From Purpureocillium takamizusanense (taxonomy: Eukaryota; Ascomycota; Sordariomycetes; Hypocreales; Ophiocordycipitaceae): DNA of 64,000 nt. The position numbers were made by a program, and so were the translations under genes. The notes beneath the pieces are model-generated. The model was not told the origin of the DNA, did no database searches, and saw only the letters and a program-made list of their open reading frames with translations. Below are positions 13,001 through 24,800 of this stretch, piece after piece (position 1 is the first letter of the stretch; the number at the start of each line of letters is the position of its first letter). The stretch covers positions 1,736,001 to 1,800,000 of the forward strand of contig NC_063072.1 of the NCBI RefSeq assembly GCF_022605165.1. Reading direction: 5' to 3'.

Positions 13001-16000
13001 GAAGGGTACGTAGGTAGGGGTAGGGTACTTGGTAGGATACGGCGGATACGCGGGCGTCAGGGTCTCGGTTGTCGCATGCTGCCGCGATTTGCTGCTGCGA
13101 GAGCCGCAGGTCTCGTTCTTTTGGCGCACGGAAAAACAAGCGCGGGTGACGGAGAGCTTGTTGCGGGCAGTGAGTGAGTGAGTGGCAGAGGAGCAGCCAT
13201 CGTGCGGTGCAGTGCTGTGTGGTGCAGTGCGCCGCGACATGCGAGCGAGCCGCCGTTGCAACGGCCGCGGCGCCTTGTCCTCGCAGGCTTGGCGGCCGGG
13301 GCCGCGTTATGGAATTGGTGGGTAGTGGTGGTGGTGGCGGTCTTTGGTGGTCTTGCCTGTCGTTGGCTGTGATGGTTGAGGTGGTGGTGGTGATGGTGGC
13401 CTTTGGCCTTGGGTGCCTTGATGGATGGTGGTGGTTGTAGTAGTGGTGGCTGCTCCGTCGACGGCGCCAGGATCGACACCTCGCCCCTCGTCGCCCTACT
13501 GCACAATGTCGACCGCCTGGGTGGCCAGAGTGTCGGGCGGTGCACATGCCCGTCCGTGGGATGATGCCATGGCTGCATCGAAGGGGGGGGGCAAGGAGGG
13601 CACATCTTTTTCTTCACCATGTCATTCCATGCAAACGGCTCGTCCAGTTGATAGTAAGTCGCATGCCGGCAGCATGTAGAGATGCCCAGCCTGTTGCACA
13701 TCACATAGATCACCCGCGCCCACTGACGAGTGGTGTGTCCGGCCGGACATTGCCACCACGTCCGCCGTCCCGGTCGTTGCTCTCTGCCGCTTCCAACGTT
13801 TTATGATCTAAGGGAAAGTAATTCTTTGGGTGAAACGAGCCGGCGATCCGGCGGCTGCGACGGCAACCACCATTAAGGTCCGACGATTGTTTTGTTGTGG
13901 CCCTTTCTTCGCTCAACCCTTTGTGCAGCAAACTGCATGCACGCGCGCGCACTCGTCCTAGCCAGACTGCCGTGTGACGGGAGCTACTACCGACTAACTC
14001 ACTGCATATGTACGTACATACGTGTGCGGAGTGTATGTCTAGTACGTAGGTTACTAGGTAGGTAGTGAATGCTGTGTGTCTGAAGTCTGCCTCGATGTGT
14101 TATACACAAGTTGCATAGTCTAGTCTGTTACCTAAGGCATGTTTGAGCAAGTCGAGTTAGTGCCTGGCCACTCCCGCGAGCCACAAGCAGAGGGGGCCAT
14201 GCAGCTCTGCGCGCGTCACTTTGCCTAAACCAGTCGATGGTGGCGAACCCATTCCGGGTCGCCGTTCTCTTCTCACGGCGAGCGACCGGGAGTTTTTCGC
14301 GGGCGGGCGGACGGTAGGGAGTAGTAGTAGACGAAAGGCTGCCTTATCGGACTCCGGCTCCGGGGTCTTTTCTTGCCCCATGATAATCCATGATAATATG
14401 ACCGCTCGCTGTCTTGGCTTTTTTTCGCGTCCGGTGGCACCAAACGCTCACCGACGCCCGCTGAAAGCCCAGGGCCCCAGCAGCCGGCTGTGTGTGAGCG
14501 AGCAACCTGAAAGCGCACTGACTGCGGCGATGGTGAGAGGAAAAAGTCAGTCTCCATGGCCCCTCTTGATTGGTCTATTATCGTCGGAGTGTGCGCAGCG
14601 TGCGAGGATTTCCCCCCCCTCTCTCTCTCTCTGTCTCTCTCCCGAGTCGGGGTGGCTCTTTGAGTCACCTCGCGCTCCTCCCTTTCTCATCATCGCCGTG
14701 GGCCTGGAAATCACATCATGCCATCGTGAAGGAGCTGCGTGTTCCCGTGCGGGTACCCGCGGTGGGTGCGGAGTGGGGACCCTGAAGTAGTATTGAGATC
14801 ACACGGGCAGTGGTCGTGGGCCGACTTTCTGGTATGGACGGGCGGCGATCGCGACATTTGACGTATGAGCACGACGTACGGAGATGCGCCTTCGAACAAG
14901 GGGCCCGGCACTTTTCACGCTGTTTTTTTTTTTTGCTCTCTGTCTCTCTTGCGTAAGGTACTGTAGTACGTACGCGCTCCATAAGTAGGTAAGTACGTAC
15001 TGTAGCAGCCAAGGCGTATGTATGTATGTAACTTGGCATTTGCGTCAGAGAGATTGACGAGCATTGGCAAGCGGGCTCCGCATCGCTGCCGGTCCCGTGC
15101 CGCTGCACAATTTTCTGTAGCTTCTTTGTCCAGCAGCGTGCTTGTAGACGGGCGCGAACGGACACAGGCGACTGCACGCTGGCACAAAATTTTCTCTACT
15201 GCACATTCTGCCTGTGCGGTGCAGTGCCGGGCACTGGCACGGCGGTGCGTGGATGCGTGCGTGCGTGCGAGCTCTGGTGCTGTCCATGCTTCACCCACGC
15301 CAGTGTGTGAAAGCCCTGCAGCAACAGCAGCAGCAGCAGCAGACAGACACCCTGATTTCATGACGGGGAGGGGGCCTCGCGGGCGTGCTTGATGGGCTGG
15401 GCTGGGCTGGGCACGGCACCGCTCACACACACACACACACCCTTTCGGCCACCACCCAGCGCACGCCTCCCCTTTCGCACTCCCCGAGCTGCGCTTGCTC
15501 GCAGTGCAGCAGCGCGCCTGATCAGCGGATCGATGGAGGAAGAAAGAAAGAAAGGAACTTGGAAGGGGAGGAGGTGGTGGTGGTGAACGGAGAGGGGAAG
15601 GAAAAAAAAAAGGACGACACAGGCGAGCGCCGCCGCCGCTAGTGGCAGCCCAGCACGACCATCATGGTGCTACTCCTGCACCCTGTCGTCTGCTGCTGCT
15701 GCTGTTGCTGCAGGGCATGGGGGGAGCAAGAACCTGGAAGGAGGCTTGGTGGGCCAGGCCCGTCCATCCACCCTGCCGTCCTCCATCCAGGTCACCCACA
15801 CCCACAGCGCTGCCCGCACGCCACTGAGCACCCCCGGCTGGTGCACGCCCCTGCCTCCTCCTCGTCGTCCTCCTCCTCGTCGACGATGCGCGCCCTCCTC
15901 CAAGACGGACCCCCCTTGACCACCACCCCCCTTCCCCACAAGCGTCACAGCCAGAGAGCCAGTCCCGAAAGTGGGCGTTCCGTCTGGGCTGGGCCATGGC

Positions 16001-16500
16001 CTGCCACGGCCGTTGCAGGCTTTTGCAGGTGGTGCTGGTGCTGATGATGCAGGCGGAGGAGGAGGCAGTCGAGCTGGAGCAGAGCCAGAAGCAGGAGCAG
16101 AGAAGAGCAGAGCAGAGGAATATGTACGTACGTACTGCCTATGCACTCACGGCGCTGAGTGAAGTGCGCCATGGATGGGCATGGGCAAAAATGGGCTAGG
16201 AGGGATGGGTGGATGTACCCTCCTGCGCAGCGCATCCCCAGGCAGGTACGCATCGGCGCTAAAAACTGCGTGCTTGTCTCGCCAAAAAGTGGTCATTCTG
16301 GCCAGCGCGCACACCACCGCTGCGTGCGCCCACTCGCTCGCTCACTCGCCCGTCCGCCCGCCCGCCCGTCCGTCCGCTCGCTGCCTGGTGGGTCCACTCC
16401 CTCCCTCCCTCTCATCCACACACCACTGGCACACACTCGCAGACACTCACACACGCCCACCTCTCTGGGTAGTCTGGCGACCACGCCCCCCCTCCCCCTC
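13001..16500. other. Microsatellite-rich intergenic DNA upstream of the Ecl1-like gene
   Basis: No gene is supportable. The block holds GGT/GTG-rich DNA (13320-13450), GTACGTAC-type palindromes at about 13007, 14011, 14969, 14994 and 16124, a CAG run near 15322-15343, (CA)n near 15424-15441, GAAA and GGT repeats at 15540-15590, CTCGTC-type trinucleotides at 15858-15885, and CCGC/CCGT tetranucleotide repeats at 16340-16380. The DNA turns pyrimidine-rich toward 16,500, which suits the start of a fungal promoter or leader. Confidence 0.65.
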
Positions 16501-16996
16501 CCCAGAGAGCGCCCAGAGCCCAGAATGCACCTGATGGAAATATACATATGCATCTCGCTGCCCTCTTCTCCTCGACCCGACCCGACCTTCTCGCTCTTCA
16601 ACCTCACCTCGACCTCTCGACCAAATCTTCAACTCCTCTCTCCTTACTTTTCCTTCCCTCTTCCTCCATTCCTTTTGCCGTTGAACCTCTGGACGTCTTT
16701 TGTCCTGTACCACCCTCGCCTGCTCCACCGTCCCAGTCATCCACCTGGAAGCCCGCTCGAGACGACGTCGGCGTCCCGCTTTCGCTCGCCTTGACTCACC
16801 GGCTCTCGACATCACACCCACCCCACCACCCCAGCTGGGTTGCTGCCTTGCGCAATCCACTGGTGCAATCCTGTCTTCGGAGCTCGTCAGACACGGGTAA
16901 CGCTTATATACGGCCAAGTCGTCTTTTCCTCGACGACACAAGTCCTGCCCGTCCTCACCAACCACCACTTACCCTCTTCCACCACCCACCACCGCA
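16501..16996 (+). promoter_or_regulatory. Promoter and leader region of the Ecl1-like gene
   Basis: Pyrimidine-rich DNA typical of fungal promoters and 5' leaders precedes the ATG at 16,997. A TATA-like TTATATA lies at 16,904-16,910, 87 bp before the start codon, and would suit a leader of about 50-60 bases. Three upstream ATGs lie at 16,525, 16,534 and 16,548. The last opens a 247-codon frame that runs past the Ecl1 start in another phase to 17,291. A transcript starting before 16,548 would therefore carry a long overlapping upstream frame, whereas one starting near the TATA-like site would not. The start site is inferred, not observed. Confidence 0.4.
16904..16910 (+). promoter_or_regulatory. 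TATA-like element before the Ecl1-like gene
   Basis: TTATATA, 87 bp upstream of the Ecl1-like ATG, in otherwise GC-rich DNA. It is placed correctly for a short leader, but position and sequence are the only support. Confidence 0.35.
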
Positions 16997-17503
16997 ATGG
17001 CTTTCGATCTCTGGACACACCAGTTCTGCCTCGCCTGCGACAAGCAGGTGCAGAGCGACGGGGCCTACTGCTCCGAAGCCTGCCGTCTCGCCGACCAGGA
17101 GAAGACGTCGACGCCGAGTTCGCAGGCCAGCTCGCCTGGCTGCTCTCCTCCCAGCTACGGCTACCCTTGGTCTACACCCGCACCCACCGTGTCAACGAGG
17201 TCAACACGACCCGGTCTCTACCTGTCACCACCCTACGACTTCCACAACCCACAGCCCTACGGGACCGCTCCCGTCCCTCGCGGCTACCTGAGCAAGCACG
17301 CCTCGGGCGAACGCTTCACCCCGTCTTCGTCGTCGGCCTCGAACCTCAGCCCATCGAGCTCCCACACCAGCCTCTGCTCCATGCAGAGCACGTCGTCCTC
17401 GTCCACGGACGGGTCTCGCCTGTCGGATCGATCGAGGCAGGAGCTTAAGGCTTACGCCATCTCCTTCGAGCAAGTCCGGTTACAGCGAAGGCGGTCATAC
17501 TAG
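16997..17503 (+). CDS. ECL1: Ecl1-family zinc-binding lifespan/stress factor
   Basis: The single-exon frame encodes 168 residues and starts MAFDLWTHQFC. The N-terminus carries a compact cysteine motif, Cys11-x2-Cys14-x10-Cys25-x3-Cys29, in the context CLACDKQ...YCSEACRLAD. This is the hallmark of the fungal Ecl1/life-span regulatory factor family. In fission yeast, small Ecl1 proteins extend chronological lifespan, bind zinc through these cysteines and are induced by nutrient starvation. The rest is Ser/Pro-rich and probably disordered, ending in a basic VRLQRRRSY tail. The ATG has a good context (CGCAATGG) and is the only Met before the motif. The gene is isolated, with about 17 kb of gene-free DNA upstream and 12.4 kb downstream. 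The family assignment is firm; the exact role in this species is inferred. Confidence 0.85.
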   Translation: MAFDLWTHQFCLACDKQVQSDGAYCSEACRLADQEKTSTPSSQASSPGCSPPSYGYPWSTPAPTVSTRSTRPGLYLSPPYDFHNPQPYGTAPVPRGYLSKHASGERFTPSSSSASNLSPSSSHTSLCSMQSTSSSSTDGSRLSDRSRQELKAYAISFEQVRLQRRRSY

Positions 17504-18355
17504 ACGGCCCTTCGGTCTGACTATGCCCACGAAGCACCACAATAACACATTGTTTACAGCCTCCCCGAGGCATCACCATCAACCACAACGCAACTCACCA
17601 CACATCTGATCTCTCATACCGCCATTGGCCAGACCGTGGCTCGAATCTCACCTCACACTACACACCCAAGATTTCTTTCCTTCCGTCACCTGTTGTATCA
17701 AAGAAGGAGCATCACTCGGAGCAATGCATACCCACACAAAAAAAGCTTTCATTCTTAATTTTTTTTCGCCCTGTTGTCTTTTTTAACGCCGCCCTTCAAT
17801 TGGCTGGTGGCAAGCCTGTATCGCAAGGAGTTTTACGGGATGAAACTGGCATCGAAAGCGCTCTCGCAGCGGCTTGTATCACACGCGGAGACGGAGTTGA
17901 CACAACATCAATGCTGACTTGCATGGCATGGGAGCAAAGGGAACGGCTACACGGGGAGTAGGTTATGACTGGGACACGATAAAATCCGCAGGCTGGAAAA
18001 CGCCTGGCGCAGATGGCATTACGAGAGCGACGGCGCAGAACAGACCGTCTTAGGCTAGAGAGAAATGAAAGACTTGGGACAAGTGGCCATGATTTGGCCT
18101 CAGGACAAAGCGCGCGCATCAGGTGCATCAGGTGCAATTTGTGACTGGCATTGAAGACATGTGTTGCGCTCACGGGAAGCGAGATCAAACCTCGGGGAGG
18201 CTGTGGCCGACGATGCCACTCTCGTCCTATGTCTGCTCGTCTAATTTCTCCTATCCCTTGGTCTCGCCTGGACAGTTCAATTCTACCCTGATTCACGGTG
18301 CCGGAAAGTGGCGAATGCCAACCCGGTTCCTGTGCCTGGCAAAAACTCCTCAAGT

Positions 18356-18356
18356 C

Positions 18357-18392
<36 letters not shown>

Positions 18393-18399
18393 ACGACGG
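18356..18399. repeat. (CAGA)8 tetranucleotide repeat with CGA tail
   Basis: CAGA units run from 18,356 to 18,388 and pass into a short CGA run ending near 18,399. Confidence 0.95.
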
Positions 18400-19333
18400 T
18401 GGTCCCGGGTCAAGTCAGCCCGAACAGCCTACGGTAGCCGACCCCGCCAACATGGCGTCTGTGTTGTTGGGTGTTGGTCTGGACGACATGATCCGGCAGT
18501 CTGGTTGCGCCCCCCTCTCTCCCCCCCTCCCCCCCTTTTCCTCGCTCGCTGGCAAGCCACAAGCGAGAGAGAGAGATAGAGAGAGGCTGGACTGGTGGTG
18601 GTGGTGGTGGCACGACGGGGGGCAATGACAAGACGACTTTTGCGCGGTGGTGGGCACTGGGAGACTACATTATACTTGGTACGTGCTAACTAAGTGTTAG
18701 TATGTGAGATGAAGCTTTTTGTGAGTTTTACTTGATGATAAGCTGCCGCGGCGGGCGGGACTGTCAAGATCAACTACGGCCCCAGGCGGAGGGTAGACGG
18801 ACCACACGGTCCGGGGGAGGGGGCGCTTGGGGGGGACCCAGGTAGCCCACAAAAGGCAAGGGATCCCGCCACGCTGATTGGAACTACAAAGTGCAGTACG
18901 CACTTTCCACTGGACTACTCCTCCTCTGTATACTCCTCCTCCGTAATGTGGTGGCGATGGTGATGGCGACGACGACGAGAAGAAAAAAAAAAAACCAAGC
19001 GCCACATTGAAGATGCAGGTCGGGATTTGGGGCTGCGCATAGATTTGGGTGCGCCTCTCGAACCACTTCCACCACCCGTCGTCCTTGTTGGCCCCCAACT
19101 ACATGGGCTGGATGGCGTTGTGGTATGATAATGGGTGAGTAACGGGGGTGCGTGGTACGCATCTGTAGGAGGTGGCGGCGGCATGGCGGGGGCCCACGAC
19201 GCCGGCGACGGGTATGGTACATAGGTGGAACGCCAGACCCATGAGAGGGGTTTTTTTCTCTGTTCGTCCGCCATAGTCATGGAGTTGGCGGGAGGGCGGG
19301 AGACCTGACTTGGCTTGGGCGAGAGAGGGCTGG

Positions 19334-19338
19334 GTTGT

Positions 19339-19371
<33 letters not shown>
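19334..19371. repeat. (GTTGCT)n hexanucleotide repeat
   Basis: A GTT run passes into about five GTTGCT units. Minus-strand reading gives poly-Gln, the source of an artefactual frame. Confidence 0.9.
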
Positions 19372-19461
19372 CCCATCGTGGGGGTGGCTGGGTGGGTCCT
19401 TCTTGCTGCTTCGCTGCGCCCCGGTTTTTTTTTGGGGCCGATGGACGGAAGGACGACGACT

Positions 19462-19503
19462 TTGTTGTTGTTGTTGTTGTTGAATGGATGGATGGATGGA
19501 TGG
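19462..19503. repeat. (TTG)7 and (ATGG)5 adjacent repeats
   Basis: Perfect TTG units at 19,462-19,482 are followed one base later by ATGG units at 19,484-19,503. Confidence 0.9.
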
Positions 19504-21123
19504 GATGGCATGGGTTGACGATGGGCTGTGCAGTGCGTGGGCCGTTGGGCGAAACTGACAGACTGACGATGGCACCGGCGGCGGCGCCGCCTGTCCAGAT
19601 TCCAGCCTTTCCAGACTCCCATGTCCAATGGACCGGTAAGTATCCACAAAAACCTTATCTCGGGGCCGGGGCAGGCGGCTGCGGCTCTGGGGCACAGAGC
19701 GGGCGCCTTCTCTCTCTCTGCCTGTCTCTGTCTGTCTCTCTCTGCCAGCGCATTCGCTATACATATACGCCACGCAACGGACGGGCGGATGGACAGACGC
19801 ACCTATGCACGAGGCAGCGTGTAGGTAGGTATACTGTACTAATGCGGTGCAGCATGTCCCCCTTGCCATGCTTGAAGCGGCCCCGCCGCGATGGACCCTC
19901 GAGAAGGAGAAAAAAAAAACCCCCAGGGAGAGAAGATGATAAATCATTCGGGCAAAAGAGGAAGAAGAAAGAAAGGACACAAGGGGCTTGCTTGCTTGAC
20001 GTGCGCAGGCAACTCCATAGGTAACTCCCCCACCCAAACACCAAGTATATGTGTGTGTAAGTCAGCGCGCCCGGCCGGCCCCCAATGGCAAAGGTCGGCC
20101 GGCCGGCACTATCCGTGGGTACACGTAATAAAGCCGGAGGAGGACACGGCGCGCAGAGGGCGTTGGGAGAGGGGTTCCAGCTTCAAGCCACTGAAGACTT
20201 GGGAAAAAGTAGTATAGAAGAAGGAAGAAGAAAGAAAGGGTGTGTGTGCATGCGCATGTTGTGTGAGGTGGCGACCGATGACCGGCGACGCCCTCTCTTC
20301 TCTTCTCCACACACTCTCTCTATCTCTCACACACACTCACTCTCTCTCACACACACTCTCGGAGTTCTAGACGTCTTGCGCGCGCGCGGGCGCCTTGACC
20401 ACATAATGTCCGTCGCAATCCCGACGACCTCCGAGATAGCCCCACTACTACCCACCACGACGTCCCTTCCTCCCCCCTGTGCGTGCTTGGACAGTGGTAG
20501 GTGAGAGAGTGAATTGAGCAATACGTAGATAGTATCCCTTGAGCTCCAGGGATATCTGCCTACGCTCACGAAATGGACCAAGGCAAAGGAGGAAGAAACT
20601 GGCCTTGCTCAAACAAGTCTACGCAATCCCCACTCTCCCTGCGTTCGTACAGAGTTAAGAAAGTCACAGGGAGAAAAAAAAACACTTCGTTTCCCTCGTC
20701 CCATGCCATCATCCCTTGAGCTGAACCTTTTTTGTGGTCCAATTTACACTACGTATCAGTAGTATTAGTAGTAGTCGGCATTTGATGACGACAGTGAATC
20801 TTAAAATTGGAAAGAAAGAAAGACAGAAAAAAAAAAGAGCCCCCCCGGCGAGAATGCAAAATTTTTCTCTCAACTCAGACCCCCCGTTGAACCCCTTGTG
20901 TCATCGCAGCCTGTTTTTGGTCTCTCTGCTACGTATGTGACCCTCCAGGGGCCCCTTTCTTCCTCGTTTCGGTTTTTTTCTCTTCTCGCTTCTGGAAATT
21001 GCAAACACGCCTGTGCTGTGCTGTTGATAGACGCCCTTGGTCGGGGCAGCGCAGGTGGCGCAGTAGGAATTTCGCGTAATCAACGGCGCGAAGGGGGGGC
21101 GTGTGGTGAAGGAGACGAAGTAG

Positions 21124-21144
21124 AGAGAGAGAGAGAGAGAGAGA
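21124..21144. repeat. (GA)n dinucleotide repeat
   Basis: A GA run of about ten units in gene-free DNA. Confidence 0.9.
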
Positions 21145-21800
21145 AGAAAATTGATAGGTAGAGAGGTAGGTACGTAGATGTTTGTTGGATTAGTTAGTAG
21201 ATACCTAATGTAGGTACTTGCCTCCTCGGGCACGGGTGAACCCTGCAGCAGTGGAATGCTGGGGCTGCTGAAGCTGTGAGCTGTGTGAGTGAGCCGACGA
21301 GCCCGCTTTTGCGGCGACGAAGCGGGCCTGAGGGCGATGGTGATGCCGCTGGGGTCTGGTCTGGTGGTGGTGGTTTTGCAATGGTGGAGCAGCAGCAGCA
21401 GCAGCAGGTGAGGCTATGTATATCGTACATGCTAGATATCAAATGCACGTACGTTGTACGTACGTACAGTACTCGTGTAATGGCAACTGCTGCTTCTGCG
21501 CAATTGGCATAAGTGGTCGCGTGCTGAACTACCTAAAGGACTAGGTATCAACGCGGGCGGGTACTGTAACAACGTACTTCGTACCCTGCTACTTGGTATT
21601 AGACAGAAAAAGCCATTCGTAATAAGTCAATGTGCGTCATCGTCACCGTCGTCAAGGCGATACGCGATGGTGCCGCAGGTTGCGCAATCGCCAGGGCGCC
21701 ATCCATGCCATCGTCACCGAGCACAGCTTTGCTGCGCTGCACCTAATTCATACCTGCCTTCCTGGTTCGCGCGCCTGCATCGCACATCACATCATCGCAT

Positions 21801-24800
21801 CGCCGGGCGCCGCGTGTTCACGCACACCCTCCTCCCTCTCTCTGTCTTTATTTTAAATTTAATTTTTGCTCTCACACATATTCGACTTCCTACAGACCAA
21901 TCTCTCCCCTCCCCACCTTCTGATATATCCTTCTTAGGTAGGTAGGTAGGTCAGTGGTGGTACTTTGTAGTAGCAGTGGTGATGGGTCGCAGTATTCTCT
22001 TCTTGGCCCCCCTCCTAACCCCGATCCAATACGATGATCGCCGGGAGCTCCCGAAGGCGCGAGAGAAACTACCTGTAGCGTTACCAAGAGGCTAGGATTC
22101 GCCCATTGCTACATACTACGACGAGCAGCAAAGAGACCGAAGAGACAACACGCCTCCCCTTCCCCGGGCTGGCATTCCACCCACCTCTCTTCGACAGCCA
22201 GCCAGTGTCTGGGGGGCGGAACCGTCACCAGCAGTGGGGGGAAGGAAACGGGTCAGACCTGTCAGACCATCTCGGACCACATCTTGGTTACGCACGCGCG
22301 AGATGTGCAGGAATCTGAAATTTGAGAAGCGAAAGAGAGAAAAAAGAAAGGAAAAAAGTTTTCCGCGGCGCCGCACGCCCGCATATGTACGTACATACAC
22401 ACACATGCACGCACGCACGAAACAGCGTGCCGCCTCGTTTTTGCCTCGTCGCCTTGTCCGTCGTGCGCGCACGCGTGCGGGAGCGGGAGAGCAGCAAAGA
22501 GGGTCCTTCCTTCCCCCAGTCTGTCGGCTGGGAATACCACGGCAGCAGCGAGCGCCCGGCAGCTGCCAGGAAGAAACACGCCATGCGACGTCGCACGAGA
22601 GAGGGGGCGGATGGGCGGGTAGACGGCCCCTCCCTCGACTTCCTCTGCAAGCAACAAGGGGCCTGCGGCGGCTCTCGTTGCCCGGGCGGGGGCGCCAAGG
22701 CCAGGCAGGAAAGCTCAGATACTTGGGTAGTTACTGGGTACGTAGGTAGTACTGAAAACAGTGACTGCATGCTTCGTGCGTACGGAAAGACATGCCATTG
22801 CAACTTCATCGGCGTCAAAAAGGGGAGGGCGTGCGTAACGCAAGGTACGTGGGCACCAACCGACATTCATGGGCACGTTCGTAGTACGTACGTACGGAGT
22901 ACGGAGTACAGTACGATACGATACTATTTGGGGACAAGACGCTCTGCCCCAAGTTGGACCCTCTCTCGTCTCATCAGGGCGATCGACGACAGGGGAGGCA
23001 AGGGAACGAACAGGCGGCAAGGCGGGCAAGGGGATCTTTTCTTCTTCCCACTTGGAAATCTTACCAGGCACCAGCGGCGGCAGCTGCAGCTGCAGAGTGA
23101 TACGAAAAAAAAAATTCTCCGCGACTGGGCTGGGCAGGGCAGGGGGTAGGGGTGCCGCTCAACTTCACTCAGTCATGTCATCCATCAACAAGGCACCATG
23201 GATGGCTAGGGTCTGGCCTGGTCTGGTCTGGCATCAGACCCCTGTCTGTGTCTTTTGTCTCACTGGGTGGGCGTTGAAGACTGGAGGGACTAAGTTACTT
23301 GCTGGTAATAAACCTCCCGCCTCACCAGCGAGTTCAGCTGCTAATACCGGAGCGGCCGATCTTGAAGAGGCGCTGCTGTTCGTTCCCGAAGCTCTTTGGC
23401 CGGGGGGCCCTTTCAATGATTGCGGGCGTCAAGGTGCAAGGAACATGCTCCTTCGCGGTTCCTGTTCGCACTTGTGCGGGCGTCACGCACAGCATTTCAT
23501 GAGATTCGGCACTCTACACCGGACCGCTCAGCCAGCGCTAAGCTAGGGAACGCTGAAGACGAGAAACGGCAGTTTTTCGTTTCTTTTTTTTCATTCTGTT
23601 TTTTTCTTTCCTTTTTCTTCCGTTCTCTTCAGCGGTCCCCCCTGGCCGGCCGGCCCATGTCTGACACAGGACCGCATGAATGCATCTCCGATCCGATGGG
23701 CCCCCTTCGTCGTCCAGATCTGGACAGCCACCACTGCCGGTGCTACTACTGGTCAATAATGGTCAATATTCAACCCCAGGCCGCGGACAGCGTTACGTGT
23801 AAAGTGTATGCCCACACACGCGGGTGGCCGTCGTCACCTTGAGGGACAGACATCCACCGATGGGGACTGGAGGGGCGGCGGGCTGTTCCAGAAGCGCATG
23901 AAAACACGTTGCACAAGCTTACATGCCAACTCCTGCAGTCTGCCTGGCCGGGATCCCATGAGCAATTTGCCATGGATGGAGGCCCTATGGATATTGTCCG
24001 CTCGCTTGTTGTTGCTCAAAAAAAAATTCCCCCAGGGCTGATATGTGTGTCAACGTCGTCGTCGTCATCATCATCATCATCGCTGGTGCTAATTTGCGGC
24101 GGCTGCTGCTGCCATTGACCCCCCGTCCCCATCCCCTTGTCTCCGAGTCGCCCATCACACGATTTTAGTTCTTTTTTTCTTTTTCCTTCTCTTCTACTTG
24201 TGACGTGGTGTTTGAGCTCGCCCGTCGAAACGGGCACGCTGAAACACACTCTTTTGCCCGGCCTGCCCACACGTCCAATCACGATCCTACAAGACCGACT
24301 GGGGGGGGTGGGCGGGAGGAGATCTCCGTTCCCGGCATCATCCCATCTCCCGCAGGCGTTGTCGGCGACTCTGACACACGCGCGAGCGCCGGCCGTCCGT
24401 CCATGGGCGGCGCCGTAAGCGAATCGCCCGTAGGCGCGAGCTCGCGAAGCATAACATTGAATAAGGGCTCCGACTTTTCTAACGTTTGAACCTAATAAGT
24501 GCGTAGGTGGAGCAGGACGGGGACGTGGACGCAGTAAAAAGGGCAAGTCATACAGACAGACGGACGGACCAGCAGAGCGTCTGGTCGGTCCCCCGATGCC
24601 CTTGGTCGGGGGGCCCTGCATCTTGTTGCTTGGTGTTTGTGCATCTGGTGTCTCTCCCTCGTCGCACCCCCCCTTCCGGCGTCCACCGCGTTCGGTCCAT
24701 CTGTCATTGTCAACCCTGTCCTGTCCCCGTTTTCCAGCTGCCGTTACGGATGCCGTGCCGTGTGCTGTGCTGTGCTTGTGCTGTGCCGTGCTGTGCGCGG

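Larger units (their letters stand above)
17504..21800. other. Intergenic DNA downstream of the Ecl1-like gene
   Basis: The first 250-300 bases are probably the Ecl1 3' UTR (A/T-richer, with A8 and T8 tracts near 17,740-17,780). After that I see no gene. Simple repeats include (CAGA)8 at 18,356-18,388, GGT near 18,594-18,610, (GTTGCT)n at 19,334-19,371, (TTG)7 and (ATGG)5 at 19,462-19,503, TCTC/CACA-rich DNA at 20,310-20,360, and (GA)n at 21,124-21,144. Frames of 295-312 codons on the minus strand (18,915-20,037) are repeat-driven low complexity. GTACGTAC-type words cluster at 21,170 and 21,447-21,470. Confidence 0.65.

Noticed and set aside
16548..17291. 247-codon ATG frame overlapping the Ecl1-like gene as a separate gene
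   Set aside because: The product is Ser/Pro/Leu-rich from CT-rich leader DNA, then out-of-phase Ecl1 coding DNA. It is kept only as a possible upstream frame.
18915..20037. Overlapping minus-strand frames of 295 and 312 codons with poly-Gln and poly-Asn
   Set aside because: The Gln/Asn/Thr runs are translations of the GTTGCT, TTG and ATGG repeats, and both frames cover the same DNA in different phases.
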